Shown piece by piece: positions 1 through 8,214 of a stretch of DNA of 64,000 bases. Both the position numbers and the translations under genes were made by a program. The DNA is from Bacteroidota bacterium. GTDB taxonomy: Bacteria > Bacteroidota > Bacteroidia > Chitinophagales > Chitinophagaceae. Each line of letters opens with the position of its first letter. The first letter of the stretch is position 1. The notes under the pieces were generated by a model. The model was given only the letters and a program-made list of their open reading frames with translations. It was not told the DNA's origin and searched no databases. The DNA is taken from contig CANHGS010000005.1 of NCBI GenBank assembly GCA_947460595.1, positions 116,254 through 180,253 of the forward strand, given 5' to 3'.

Positions 1-1
1 T

Positions 2-1426
2 AGGTGGGCCAATCTCAATTATAGAAATAAGAAAACCAATATGATAACTGGCGCTAACAGTAATTTCAACTATTACAATGAGAATGATCAGCAGAAAGAG
101 GGCGTATTTAGTTTGGCAAGCTTAGATTATGTACATGATTATGCAAATAAATCAAAAATCAGCTTGGGTCTATTGTATGAGAAAGCGGATTTGAGTGGTA
201 CAACATATAATAACAATCTATTGTTTTTAGGTTCAAAAGATACTTTGCAGTACACGGTTAATCCCAATACCAATCCATTAAATGCCTATAGAGCTAAAGT
301 AGATTATAGCAAAAAACTTGAGAAAGCAAGTTTTCAAATGGGGTATCAATTTAGGTATGATACCCAACATGGAAATTTCCCATATTTGGTGAAGCAATTG
401 GGAACTTCAAATTTTGTGAGTGACCCACAATTTAGCAGTACCGTTAAAACAGTGAATAACATACATGCTGCCTACTTGCAATATGGTGCTGCGGCCAATT
501 TGTTGAATTATAATTTGGGGTTACGTTTAGAACATTCCAATAGAATTTTAGAACTGTCTAAAAACAACCAAAGTCAAAAACAAATACTCACCAACCTTTT
601 TCCCACCCTGCAATTCAAATATACACTAACCAATAAGACATCTCTAAAAACGGGCTATAGCCGCAGAATTAAAAGAACCAATAATTATGAATTAAATCCC
701 ATTCCAGAAAGAGAACATTCAGAAACCTTGGAGCAGGGCGATGCTTCGCTATTGCCTGAACTGATTGGTACATTTGAGTTAGGGGTAGAGCATAGTTTTA
801 ATTCTGGAAATTTTTTTGCAACCCTTTATCATCAAACAGTTAAAAATCCCATACAGCGGGTAAATAAAATATTCAATGATACCATCTTAAATAGAATTTT
901 TACCAATGCTGGTAACGCCCAGCAAATTGGTCTAGAAACAAACCTAACACTAAAGCTGACTAATTGGTGGAATAGTGTGGTGGGAGGGAATATCTACCAA
1001 TACCATATTTATGGAAGCATTTTTAATGGAGCTATTCCAGTAGATAGCAAGAGTTGGGTCTATAGTATCAATGCCACTGAGTCTTTTACACTACCTAAAA
1101 ATTGGTCCATGCAATTGTCTGTGAATTATCTTTCTCAAAGAGTTACTGCTCAAGGAGAAGATAGTCGTTTTCTAACACCTAGCTTGGCTATTAAGAAAGC
1201 AACAGCGGATAAACGCTGGAATTTTCAATTACAATGTCTGTATCTAGACGCTGGCATTTTAGGATCAAACCAACAAAGGATCACCACTTATGGATCTGAT
1301 TTTTATTCTACTACCAACTATTTGTATGAAACTGACCAGATTCAATTTTCAATAGGTTTTAATCTTCTAAAAAAGAACCGTAAGATTGCATTGCCTTCCA
1401 GTGAAATGGGAGAAAAAGAATTTTAA
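2..1426 (+). CDS. Outer-membrane beta-barrel (TonB-dependent receptor-like) protein, C-terminal part
   Basis: The reading frame is open from base 2, so the gene begins before the window; 474 residues are visible. They alternate short polar/aromatic strands and loops as in the C-terminal barrel of TonB-dependent receptors and the Bacteroidota outer-membrane beta-barrel family (PF14905 type). The segment with NNYELNPIPE followed by LLPELIGTFELGVE is typical of the conserved part of that barrel. The role is outer-membrane transport or a related barrel function; the substrate cannot be read because plug and carboxypeptidase-like domains lie outside. The last codons run close to the start of the oxidoreductase gene, 16 bases downstream, which suggests cotranscription. 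The family call is good, the exact function unknown. Confidence 0.8.
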   Translation, partial: RWANLNYRNKKTNMITGANSNFNYYNENDQQKEGVFSLASLDYVHDYANKSKISLGLLYEKADLSGTTYNNNLLFLGSKDTLQYTVNPNTNPLNAYRAKVDYSKKLEKASFQMGYQFRYDTQHGNFPYLVKQLGTSNFVSDPQFSSTVKTVNNIHAAYLQYGAAANLLNYNLGLRLEHSNRILELSKNNQSQKQILTNLFPTLQFKYTLTNKTSLKTGYSRRIKRTNNYELNPIPEREHSETLEQGDASLLPELIGTFELGVEHSFNSGNFFATLYHQTVKNPIQRVNKIFNDTILNRIFTNAGNAQQIGLETNLTLKLTNWWNSVVGGNIYQYHIYGSIFNGAIPVDSKSWVYSINATESFTLPKNWSMQLSVNYLSQRVTAQGEDSRFLTPSLAIKKATADKRWNFQLQCLYLDAGILGSNQQRITTYGSDFYSTTNYLYETDQIQFSIGFNLLKKNRKIALPSSEMGEKEF

Positions 1427-1442
1427 ACTATTCCCAAGATTC

Positions 1443-2435
1443 ATGCAAAACAATCAAACAAATATCCAATGGGGCATCATCGGTTGCGGAAACGTAACTG
1501 AAGTAAAAAGTGGTCCTGCATTCCATAAAGTATCCAATAGTAGTTTGGTAGCCGTGATGAGAAGAGACACGGCATTGGCAGAAGACTATGCAAAAAGACA
1601 TGCAGTTCCAAAATGGTATAGCAATGCTCATGATTTAATCAATGACCCAGAGATAAACGCCATTTATATTGCCACGCCGCCCAAGCAACACGAAGAATAC
1701 GCCATTGCTGCTATGCAAGCGGGTAAGCCTGTCTATGTAGAAAAGCCCATGGCATTAGATATGGCGGCTTGCAGACGCATGGAACAAGTATCAAAAGAAA
1801 CTGGGGTAAAACTGGTGGTAGCGCATTATAGAAGGGCATTGCCTCTTTTTATAAGCGTCAAGGAATTGCTAGATCAGAAAGCTATTGGAAATATTCGTTT
1901 TGCAAGAATCAGTTTGTTGCAACCAGATCAATCAGCTATGATTGCTAAAACGGGTACTAATTGGAGGGTGGATCCCGCACTAGCTGGTGCAGGTTTGTTT
2001 TATGATTTGGCACCACACCAATTAGATTTATTGGTGCATTTTTTGGGAAAGCCTACAAAAACAATGGGACTAGCTGTTAACCAAGCAGGTTTGTATACAG
2101 CCGAAGACCTAGTTGTAGGTGTGGCCCAATTACCCAATCAAGTGCTGTTTAATGGAACTTGGTGTTTTACCACACCAGCAGGAAAAGAAGAAGACATTTT
2201 TGAAATTCAAGGTGAGAATGGAACCATTCGTTTTTCTGTTTTTGGCCATGAACTAACCATTGAAAGAAATGGAACAACAGCAACAGAGCAATTTCAACCT
2301 CCACAGCATATTCAGCAACCCATGATAGAGAAAATTGTCCAATATTTTTTGGGCAATGCTGAGAACCCTTGTTCAGCCGCTGATGCCATTCAATCTATGG
2401 AGATGATGGAGCAATTTGCCTATGGATCTAAATAA
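1443..2435 (+). CDS. Gfo/Idh/MocA-family NAD(P)-dependent oxidoreductase
   Basis: The 330-residue protein has an N-terminal Rossmann fold with the nucleotide-binding motif GIIGCGNV at residues 11-18 and the family signature EKP at residues 100-102, whose lysine is catalytic. The C-terminal half fits the alpha/beta dimerisation domain that binds a sugar or related polyol. I chose the ATG at 1443; a TTG-started extension from 1386 would overlap the upstream gene and adds residues unlike the family. It sits between an outer-membrane barrel gene and a ceramidase-like gene, which suggests use of an imported glycan or sphingolipid-related substrate, but the substrate is not readable. Confidence 0.9.
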   Translation: MQNNQTNIQWGIIGCGNVTEVKSGPAFHKVSNSSLVAVMRRDTALAEDYAKRHAVPKWYSNAHDLINDPEINAIYIATPPKQHEEYAIAAMQAGKPVYVEKPMALDMAACRRMEQVSKETGVKLVVAHYRRALPLFISVKELLDQKAIGNIRFARISLLQPDQSAMIAKTGTNWRVDPALAGAGLFYDLAPHQLDLLVHFLGKPTKTMGLAVNQAGLYTAEDLVVGVAQLPNQVLFNGTWCFTTPAGKEEDIFEIQGENGTIRFSVFGHELTIERNGTTATEQFQPPQHIQQPMIEKIVQYFLGNAENPCSAADAIQSMEMMEQFAYGSK

Positions 2436-2457
2436 TCATCCAACTAAAATACGATTG

Positions 2458-3819
2458 ATGAAGTTCTTGAAAATATTGTTGAAAAGCATCGTGATCATCC
2501 TTGCACTTATGATGATTGCCATCCCTTTTTTTATTCGTAGGGCTGATAGAACACCTATTGAGCAAACGGATTTTCATGCTCAAATGTTATCCATCCTAGA
2601 TAGCGTGCAAAACCAGTCTCATCCTGTAGATACTAGCACAGGATTGCTTGCAGGTTGGGCAAAAGCCAATATTAGTCCCGCAAAACCCATGCCTACCGCG
2701 GGTTATGGAAAAAGAGAAGGAAAGCCTTATCAAACCATACACGATAGTATTTATGCCAGGGCTATTTATTTGCAGCAGGGTCAAACCCAGGCAGTCATTG
2801 TAAGCTGTGACCTACTCATTATTCCACCAGAACTCACCCTTCTCTTACAACAAAAAATGCCTAGTATTGGTATGGGTTTTTCTCAAGTATATATTGGTGC
2901 CACCCATTCACACAATAGTATTGGCGGTTGGGGTAAGCGTTATATTGGAGAACTCTTTGCTGGTAAATATGATGCGGCAATGGTGGAACAATTAGCAGAT
3001 AAAATTCTGCAAGCCATTAGCATGGCCAAAGGCAAAGCTAGGCCTGTTCAATTGTCTTATGCTGCCATGGCCCAGCCAAACTTGTTGAACAATAGAACAG
3101 TGGGAGACAAGGGAACGGAAGACCCATTTTTAAGAGCCTTGTATTTGCAAGGTTTGGAACCCAATGCTCCTAAAGCAATACTAACCAGTTTTGCAGCACA
3201 CGCCACTACGCTAAGCGATTCTGTGATGCGCTTGAGTAGGGACTATCCCGGTCAATTAGTAGATGGATTAGAAAAAGACCTTGGTTTTGATCAAGCCATC
3301 TATCTGGCTGGAGCCGTTGGTAGTATGGGGCCAGAGGAAGAAGCAGGTAAAACTGATTGGGAACAATTAAACCATTTGGCAAAGGGTCTTGAAAATGCTA
3401 TTCAACAAAATGCCATCAGTATACCACTCAAGCCTAATTTACAAATCATGACCTTACGCCTACCTCTGCGTGAACCACAATGGCGTTTTGCCAAGGACTG
3501 GTGTTTTAGACACTGGCTCTGGACCAAACTTTATGGTGATTATGACAATGAAGTAAAGATGTTGCGCATAGGATCCTTGGTCATGGTGGGTCTTCCCTGT
3601 GATTTTAGTGGCGAGCTCATGAAAGACCTAACGGATTATGCTACTACCAAGGGTAAACAATTAATGATTACCAGTTTTAACGGAGGCTATGTTGGGTATA
3701 TTACCAAAGACAGTTATTATGACCAAACAGGTTATGAAACTAGGATCATGAACTGGTTTGGCCCGGGCAATGCAGCCTATTTTAGTGAGGTGGTGCGCAA
3801 ATTGGTTGATCTGCCATAA
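2458..3819 (+). CDS. Membrane-anchored neutral/alkaline ceramidase-like hydrolase
   Basis: The product is about 453 residues with an N-terminal membrane segment (about residues 4-24) and a domain resembling the N-terminal catalytic part of neutral/alkaline non-lysosomal ceramidases (PF04734). Visible landmarks are the opening [15 protein letters not shown], the ATHSHN motif with candidate zinc-binding histidines, and [10 protein letters not shown]. Full ceramidases are longer (about 650-700 residues) and carry a C-terminal Ig-like domain that is absent here, so ceramide as substrate is uncertain; many Bacteroidota carry such short homologues. The ATG at 2458 puts the hydrophobic segment at the N-terminus; an ATG at 2422, overlapping the upstream gene, is the alternative. 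Probably cotranscribed with the upstream oxidoreductase. Confidence 0.75.
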   Translation: MKFLKILLKSIVIILALMMIAIPFFIRRADRTPIEQTDFHAQMLSILDSVQNQSHPVDTSTGLLAGWAKANISPAKPMPTAGYGKREGKPYQTIHDSIYARAIYLQQGQTQAVIVSCDLLIIPPELTLLLQQKMPSIGMGFSQVYIGATHSHNSIGGWGKRYIGELFAGKYDAAMVEQLADKILQAISMAKGKARPVQLSYAAMAQPNLLNNRTVGDKGTEDPFLRALYLQGLEPNAPKAILTSFAAHATTLSDSVMRLSRDYPGQLVDGLEKDLGFDQAIYLAGAVGSMGPEEEAGKTDWEQLNHLAKGLENAIQQNAISIPLKPNLQIMTLRLPLREPQWRFAKDWCFRHWLWTKLYGDYDNEVKMLRIGSLVMVGLPCDFSGELMKDLTDYATTKGKQLMITSFNGGYVGYITKDSYYDQTGYETRIMNWFGPGNAAYFSEVVRKLVDLP

Positions 3820-3823
3820 ACTG

Positions 3824-3853
3824 TTTGCTATTGCCTATCAACCGCTATCTTCG
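3824..3853 (+). promoter_or_regulatory. Possible promoter of the CDGSH gene
   Basis: TTTG at 3824-3827 and TATCTTCG at 3846-3853 match the Bacteroidota -33/-7 pattern with one mismatch in the -7 box and an 18-base spacer. The ATG at 3866 follows at a suitable distance. This is pattern matching only. Confidence 0.4.
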
Positions 3854-3865
3854 CTCAAAAAAAAT

Positions 3866-4090
3866 ATGGCAACCAAGATTACGATTAACAATAATGGCTC
3901 TATGAAAGTAGAAGGTGATTTTAGTATTGTAGACAGGGAAGGAAATTCCTATGACCTAGGCGGAAGAGAAGTAGTTGGTTTGTGCAGATGTGGTCTTAGT
4001 AAAAACAAACCATTCTGCGACGGGTCGCACAATGGTTTGTTTGAACATGAGGCAAAGGCTTTTGCCCTTCCTCCAAAAAAGACTTTGTAA
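3866..4090 (+). CDS. CDGSH iron-sulfur domain protein
   Basis: This small 74-residue protein carries one complete CDGSH motif: Cys40, Cys42, Cys51 and His55 in the pattern CxCx2Sx3PxCDGSH, which binds a 2Fe-2S cluster through three Cys and one His. There is no membrane anchor, unlike eukaryotic mitoNEET. The cluster can be redox active or transferable; the biological role of single-domain bacterial members is largely unassigned. I chose the ATG at 3866 because the longer upstream reading frame overlaps the ceramidase-like gene and adds residues outside the domain. Its stop codon directly abuts the stop of the convergent cyclophilin gene. Confidence 0.9.
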   Translation: MATKITINNNGSMKVEGDFSIVDREGNSYDLGGREVVGLCRCGLSKNKPFCDGSHNGLFEHEAKAFALPPKKTL

Positions 4091-4537
4091 TTAGATGAGT
4101 TCCACTTTGGTCATGACGTCTCCGCCTTTAATCTGGTCTAAGACGTCTAGACCATCGGTGAGTTTGCCAAAACAGGTATGAACGCCATCTAAATGTCTAA
4201 CTCCTGCACGGTTGTGACAGATGAAAAACTGTGATCCACCAGTATTTTTTCCGCGATGAGCCATGGATAAAACACCACGGTCGTGTAGTTGCTTTACACC
4301 GCTTGTTTCACACTGAATGGAATAACCAGGGCCACCGGCACCAGTTCCATCAGGACAACCGCCTTGGATCATGAAATTGGGAATTACACGGTGAAAAGTT
4401 AGGCCGTTATAATAACCCTCGTTGATCAATTTTTTGAAGTTGGCAACGGCAATAGGTGCGTCATCATCATATAGTTCAAAACTCATGACGCCTTTTGCGG
4501 TATGGATCTGGCCCTTTGTTAAGATTTGCTCGCTCAT
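4091..4537 (-). CDS. Peptidyl-prolyl cis-trans isomerase, cyclophilin type
   Basis: The 148-residue protein is a single cyclophilin domain. Visible signatures are the FHRVIPNFMIQGG motif with the catalytic Arg/Phe region, GTGAGGPGY, and the SQFFI segment near residue 105. It catalyses isomerisation of proline peptide bonds and assists folding. No signal peptide is seen, so it is probably cytoplasmic, like E. coli PpiB. It is divergent from the methyltransferase gene at 4597, with a 59-base shared upstream region, and convergent with the CDGSH gene. Confidence 0.95.
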   Translation of the reverse strand: MSEQILTKGQIHTAKGVMSFELYDDDAPIAVANFKKLINEGYYNGLTFHRVIPNFMIQGGCPDGTGAGGPGYSIQCETSGVKQLHDRGVLSMAHRGKNTGGSQFFICHNRAGVRHLDGVHTCFGKLTDGLDVLDQIKGGDVMTKVELI

Positions 4538-4596
4538 GGAATTTATTTTTTGCGAAACTAGTCTATCAAAGGCATTTTACCATCATTTGAGCGATT

Positions 4597-5223
4597 ATGG
4601 AATCAATTGCAGCAGACTTACAGGAATTTAAATTGGGCAATCAAATACTAAAAATTTGGGTGCCCAATTTTCAAGCCCTGCAAATAAGTCATCAATTAAA
4701 TGCCTACGGCGATGCCCCTTTTTGGGGTAGGGTCTGGCCTTCTGCATTGGCCATGATTCAATTCTTAGAAGCGCATCCATCTTATATTCAAGGGAAAAAA
4801 GTAGTAGAACTAGCTGCGGGATTAGGATTGCCATCACTTTATGCCAGCCAACTGGCTTCAGAAATCATTGTTTCTGACTATGACCCAGATGCGGTAGCAT
4901 GGATGGGAAAAAACATTGGGCTTAATAGCTTAAATAACATAAATGCCCAACAAATTAATTGGAACAACCTGCCCAACAACTTAGTGACAGAGACCCTCTT
5001 ACTTTGCGATGTCAATTATGACCCTCATCAATTTGAGGGGTTATTAAAAATGATCAACTCTTTTCTACAACAAGGAGCAACTATACTATTGACTACTCCT
5101 CAACGATTGGTGGGAAGACCATTTATAGAAGCCTTGTTGAAACACGCACTATTCAATGAGGTCTTAGAAATTGATCAAAATGACAAATTACACTTGATAA
5201 ATGTGTTGACCTTGTCCCATTAG
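4597..5223 (+). CDS. Class I SAM-dependent methyltransferase (lysine methyltransferase/NNMT-like family)
   Basis: The 208-residue protein contains a SAM-binding motif I of the form VELAAGLGLPSL starting near residue 70, an acidic motif VSDYDPDAV about 20 residues later, and the N-terminal PFWGRVWPSA region typical of Methyltransf_16 proteins, which include eukaryotic METTL21-type lysine methyltransferases and bacterial relatives. It probably methylates a protein or small molecule in the cytoplasm; the substrate cannot be assigned. The gene is divergent from the cyclophilin and appears monocistronic. Confidence 0.8.
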   Translation: MESIAADLQEFKLGNQILKIWVPNFQALQISHQLNAYGDAPFWGRVWPSALAMIQFLEAHPSYIQGKKVVELAAGLGLPSLYASQLASEIIVSDYDPDAVAWMGKNIGLNSLNNINAQQINWNNLPNNLVTETLLLCDVNYDPHQFEGLLKMINSFLQQGATILLTTPQRLVGRPFIEALLKHALFNEVLEIDQNDKLHLINVLTLSH

Positions 5224-5321
5224 TTCTATTTACATATCCCCCCCATTTTTCATTTTATTTTATAGGTCAAACAAAAAAGCGGAATACCTTAGCGTCTTAA
5301 AAGGTAAACTGAACAAATAAT

Positions 5322-5954
5322 ATGGCTAATCAACTGGATTTCTTTGGCGTAAAAAATATCATTTTTGATTTAGGAGGGGTTCTATTTAACATAGATTTTG
5401 CCAAAACCGAATCAGCCTTTAAGGCATTAGGCGTTACTGGTTTTCAGGAAATGTTTACCCAACACCACGCTAATGATTTATTTATCCAATTAGAAACAGG
5501 GACAATATCAGAGCTGGAATTCTATGAAGCTTTTAGAACCACTGCTGGGGTTCAATTGACCAATGAGCAGATCAAGACGGCCTGGAATGCACTTTTAATA
5601 GATTTTAGGCTGCCCAGTTTGGCTTGGCTAGAGGGTATTAAAGAAAAGTATCGGATCTTTCTTTTTTCTAATACCAACCAAATTCACCACGATGCTTTTC
5701 AGGCAACTTTCCAAGAGCAAACGGGCAAGGATAACTTTGACAGCCATTTTGTAAAAGCCTATTATTCACAGCATATGGGCATGCGAAAACCAGATATTGC
5801 CCCATTTCACCGCATTTTAGAGGAACAGCAATTATTGGCCGCAGAGACCTTATTTATAGACGATACTATTAAAAATGTAGAAGCCGCCAGAGCGGCAGGG
5901 ATGCTTGCTCATCATTTGGTATGGCCCCAAACCTTACCAGAATTACCTCTTTAA
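5322..5954 (+). CDS. HAD-family phosphatase (YihX-like)
   Basis: The 210-residue protein is a haloacid-dehalogenase fold hydrolase. Motif I is FDLGG with the nucleophile Asp16, motif II is FSNTN near residue 112, motif III includes the lysine in RKPD, and motif IV is FIDDT near residue 187. The helical cap lies between motif I and II. Members dephosphorylate sugar phosphates or other small phosphates, and the exact substrate is not predictable. The stop codon TAA at 5952-5954 shares the four bases TTAA with the stop of the convergent small membrane-protein gene. Confidence 0.88.
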   Translation: MANQLDFFGVKNIIFDLGGVLFNIDFAKTESAFKALGVTGFQEMFTQHHANDLFIQLETGTISELEFYEAFRTTAGVQLTNEQIKTAWNALLIDFRLPSLAWLEGIKEKYRIFLFSNTNQIHHDAFQATFQEQTGKDNFDSHFVKAYYSQHMGMRKPDIAPFHRILEEQQLLAAETLFIDDTIKNVEAARAAGMLAHHLVWPQTLPELPL

Positions 5955-6196
5955 GGCTTGATTTCTTCAAATTCTATATAATCCTTGTCAGAAGCGGCAG
6001 TTTTTGTGCTAGCAACTGGCTCGGCCTTGGGTTGTGATTGGGTACGCGCTTGCTGTTGCTGAAACCTTTGTTGTTCCTGCATTTGCTGCAGTTTTTCACG
6101 CATCTGGTTGCTGGCTTTGCTAACGGGTATTACAAATTCAAATACCAGTTTGTAAATCAGGTAGACCACCAATCCGTAGAAAATAAGCTTAATCAT
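5951..6196 (-). CDS. Small membrane protein, DUF4834-like
   Basis: This 81-residue protein has one N-terminal hydrophobic segment (about residues 2-20), then a Gln-rich stretch likely to form a coiled coil (QQMQEQQ, QQQQ), and an acidic C-terminus ending EFEEIKP. Length and layout resemble the Bacteroidota DUF4834 family, whose function is unknown to me. I chose the ATG at 6196 rather than an upstream start at 6238 because a TATCTTTG -7 box lies at 6204-6211, so the longer start would not be transcribed from it. Probably a single-pass inner-membrane protein. The gene overlaps the convergent HAD gene by four bases. Confidence 0.7.
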   Translation of the reverse strand: MIKLIFYGLVVYLIYKLVFEFVIPVSKASNQMREKLQQMQEQQRFQQQQARTQSQPKAEPVASTKTAASDKDYIEFEEIKP

Positions 6197-6203
6197 AATG
6201 GGG

Positions 6204-6211
6204 CAAAGATA
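6204..6211 (-). promoter_or_regulatory. -7 box of the small membrane-protein gene
   Basis: On the minus strand the sequence is TATCTTTG, an exact match to the Bacteroidota TAnnTTTG element, seven bases before the ATG at 6196. No well-spaced -33 TTTG is obvious. It decides the start codon choice and implies a very short leader. Confidence 0.5.
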
Positions 6212-6239
6212 AAGCCCTAACTGGCAGGATAAAGACAAA

Positions 6240-6272
6240 TTTGGATAATTGGCTGTTCTTGCGCTATATTTG
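6240..6272 (+). promoter_or_regulatory. Promoter of the rimP-nusA-infB operon
   Basis: TTTG at 6240-6243 and TATATTTG at 6265-6272 with a 21-base spacer match the Bacteroidota sigma-A consensus exactly. Transcription would start near 6277, after an in-frame ATG at 6275, so the translated rimP must begin further down, at 6338. This leaves a leader of about 60 bases containing the hairpin at 6290-6316. Confidence 0.7.
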
Positions 6273-6289
6273 CAATGGAAATAATCAAC

Positions 6290-6316
6290 AGAAGGGAACG
6301 GCTACCGTTCCCTTCT
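6290..6316 (+). promoter_or_regulatory. Perfect 12-bp hairpin in the rimP leader, possible attenuator
   Basis: Bases 6290-6301 pair perfectly with 6305-6316 across a three-base loop (CTA), followed by CCTTTTTAC. This has the form of an intrinsic terminator placed between the operon promoter and the rimP start. Because NusA itself stimulates pausing and termination at such hairpins, feedback control of the operon is conceivable; that role is inference. Confidence 0.55.
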
Positions 6317-6337
6317 CCTTTTTACATACCTGAAGTA

Positions 6338-6802
6338 ATGGATGCACAAGTACAACAGATAGAAGCACTCATCAACCAATTATTGTTGGAGGAACCTTCT
6401 TATTTTCTGGTGAGCCTGAAAATTAAACCCACCCACAATATCAAAATATTCATGGATGGGGATGAGGGAATTTCTATTGAAAAATGCGTAAAATTCAATC
6501 GTCAACTCTACAAGTTAATTGAAGAGAAGGGATGGTATCCAGAGGGGGAGTTTTCACTTGAAGTATCTTCTCCTGGAATTGAAGAGCCGCTTTTATTTAA
6601 TAGACAATACCACCGAAACTTAGGCAGGTCACTAGAAATTTTGTTTTTAGATGGCACTACTAAAGAGGGTAAATTGGTGGCTGTAACAGAGGCAGACATT
6701 TTGCTAGAAACCACAGAGGGTAAGGGAAAGAAGGCAGTTACACAACAATTGTTGATTCCTTTTGCAAATATAAAAACAACAACCGTTCAAATTAAATTTT
6801 AA
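6338..6802 (+). CDS. rimP: Ribosome maturation factor RimP
   Basis: The 154-residue protein is RimP, needed for maturation of the 30S subunit. Landmarks are the N-terminal helix region, GDEGISIEKC near residue 50, the FSLEVSSPGIEEPL motif near residue 75 which is the family hallmark, and a C-terminal SH3-like domain ending in IKTTTVQIKF. The start at ATG 6338 is preferred over 6275 because the predicted promoter places the transcript start at about 6277 and because RimP homologues begin close to this methionine. It is the first gene of the conserved rimP-nusA-infB operon, 43 bases before nusA. Confidence 0.93.
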   Translation: MDAQVQQIEALINQLLLEEPSYFLVSLKIKPTHNIKIFMDGDEGISIEKCVKFNRQLYKLIEEKGWYPEGEFSLEVSSPGIEEPLLFNRQYHRNLGRSLEILFLDGTTKEGKLVAVTEADILLETTEGKGKKAVTQQLLIPFANIKTTTVQIKF

Positions 6803-6845
6803 TCAGTTGCAGACAGGTTCTGCAGATCGAAAAAAAAATTAAGTT

Positions 6846-8096
6846 ATGGCTAGTATTAACCTGATTGAGGCATTCCAAGAATTCAAAGACGCAGAGAGTA
6901 TTGACCGTCCCACGATGATGAAAGTGGTAGAAGACGTGTTCAAAACCTTGTTGCGCAAGAAATTTGGTAGTGACGAGAATTTTGACGTAATCGTCAACGC
7001 TGAAAAGGGTGACTTAGAAATCATTCGTAGAAGGATGATTGTGGATGATGGAGAAGTCTTGGATCCTTTGGCAGAAGTAGGTTATACAGAAGCCGTGAAA
7101 ATTGAACCCGATTTTGAGGTTGGTGAAGAATTGTATGAAGAAGTTGATATTCTGGATTTTGGCCGCAGGGCAATATTAGCTGCCAAACAAACTTTGGCTA
7201 GCCGTATCAGCGACCTGAAAAAGAATGCTTTGATCAAAAAATATGGTGATCGCGTGGGCGATATCATTAGCGCAGAAGTGTATCAAGTATGGAAAAAAGA
7301 GGTTTTGTTGCTGGATGAAGAAAGCAATGAACTGATATTGCCTAAGTCTGAGCAAATTCCACAAGACTATTTCAAGAAAGGCGAAAATATTCGTGCGGTT
7401 GTTGCTAGGGTAGACCTGAAAAACAACTCACCAGTAATTATCCTGTCAAGGACAAGTCCTATGTTCCTTTCTAAATTGTTAGAAATTGAGGTTCCTGAAA
7501 TCTTTGACGGGTTGATTGCCATTAAGAAAATTGTACGTGATCCAGGTGAAAGAGCCAAAGTTGCTGTTGAATCTTATGACGATAGAATTGATCCAGTAGG
7601 AGCTTGTGTGGGTATGAAGGGTAGCCGTATTCACGGAATTGTACGTGAATTGAAGAACGAGAATATAGACGTAATCAATTTCACTACCAATATCCAGTTG
7701 TTGATTCAGCGTTCATTAACGCCTGCTAAAATCAGCTATATGGAATTGGACAATGAGAAAAAACACGCCGAAGTATACCTAAAAGCAGACCAGGTGTCTC
7801 TGGCTATTGGACGCCGTGGGGTGAACATCAAATTGGCTTGTGAGCTTACAGGCTATGAGATTGACGTATTCCGTGAAGACGAAGAAGTGGTGGATGAATT
7901 TGATATTGACTTGGAAGAATTTAGCGATGAAATTGAGACTTGGATTATTGATGAATTCAAAAAAATTGGCTGTGACACAGCTAGAAGCGTACTCAAATTA
8001 TCTGCTGACGAACTAGAAAGAAGAACTGATTTAGAGAAAGAAACCATTCTAGAAGTTCGCAAAGTACTAGAAGAAGAATTTCAAAGGGAAGAATAA
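6846..8096 (+). CDS. nusA: Transcription termination/antitermination factor NusA
   Basis: The 416-residue protein shows the NusA N-terminal RNA polymerase-binding domain (about residues 1-130), an S1 domain (about 135-200) and two KH domains containing VGACVGMKGSRI near residue 253 and AIGRRGVNIKLA near residue 322. The C-terminus, about residues 355-416, is acidic and helix-hairpin-helix-like with a single repeat, without the two full acidic repeats of E. coli NusA. It modulates pausing, termination and rRNA antitermination. It lies between rimP and infB, the standard arrangement. Confidence 0.97.
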   Translation: MASINLIEAFQEFKDAESIDRPTMMKVVEDVFKTLLRKKFGSDENFDVIVNAEKGDLEIIRRRMIVDDGEVLDPLAEVGYTEAVKIEPDFEVGEELYEEVDILDFGRRAILAAKQTLASRISDLKKNALIKKYGDRVGDIISAEVYQVWKKEVLLLDEESNELILPKSEQIPQDYFKKGENIRAVVARVDLKNNSPVIILSRTSPMFLSKLLEIEVPEIFDGLIAIKKIVRDPGERAKVAVESYDDRIDPVGACVGMKGSRIHGIVRELKNENIDVINFTTNIQLLIQRSLTPAKISYMELDNEKKHAEVYLKADQVSLAIGRRGVNIKLACELTGYEIDVFREDEEVVDEFDIDLEEFSDEIETWIIDEFKKIGCDTARSVLKLSADELERRTDLEKETILEVRKVLEEEFQREE

Positions 8097-8112
8097 GCAG
8101 CTTATAACCAAC

Positions 8113-8120
8113 TATCTTTG
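8113..8120 (+). promoter_or_regulatory. Possible internal -7 box between nusA and infB
   Basis: TATCTTTG matches the Bacteroidota -7 consensus in the 118-base nusA-infB gap, but no spaced TTTG precedes it. A compact GC-rich inverted repeat, CGGGGC-C-GCCCCG at 8178-8190, lies between it and the infB start and is not followed by a T-tract. A secondary infB promoter or a structured leader is possible. Confidence 0.3.
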
Positions 8121-8214
8121 TCTGAGTGATGACCAATTGCCAGACTTGGAAGGCAGGGAGTGAGCACAAAATAAGAATCGGGGCCGCCCCGGTTTGTTGA
8201 CTAAAAAAAACTGA

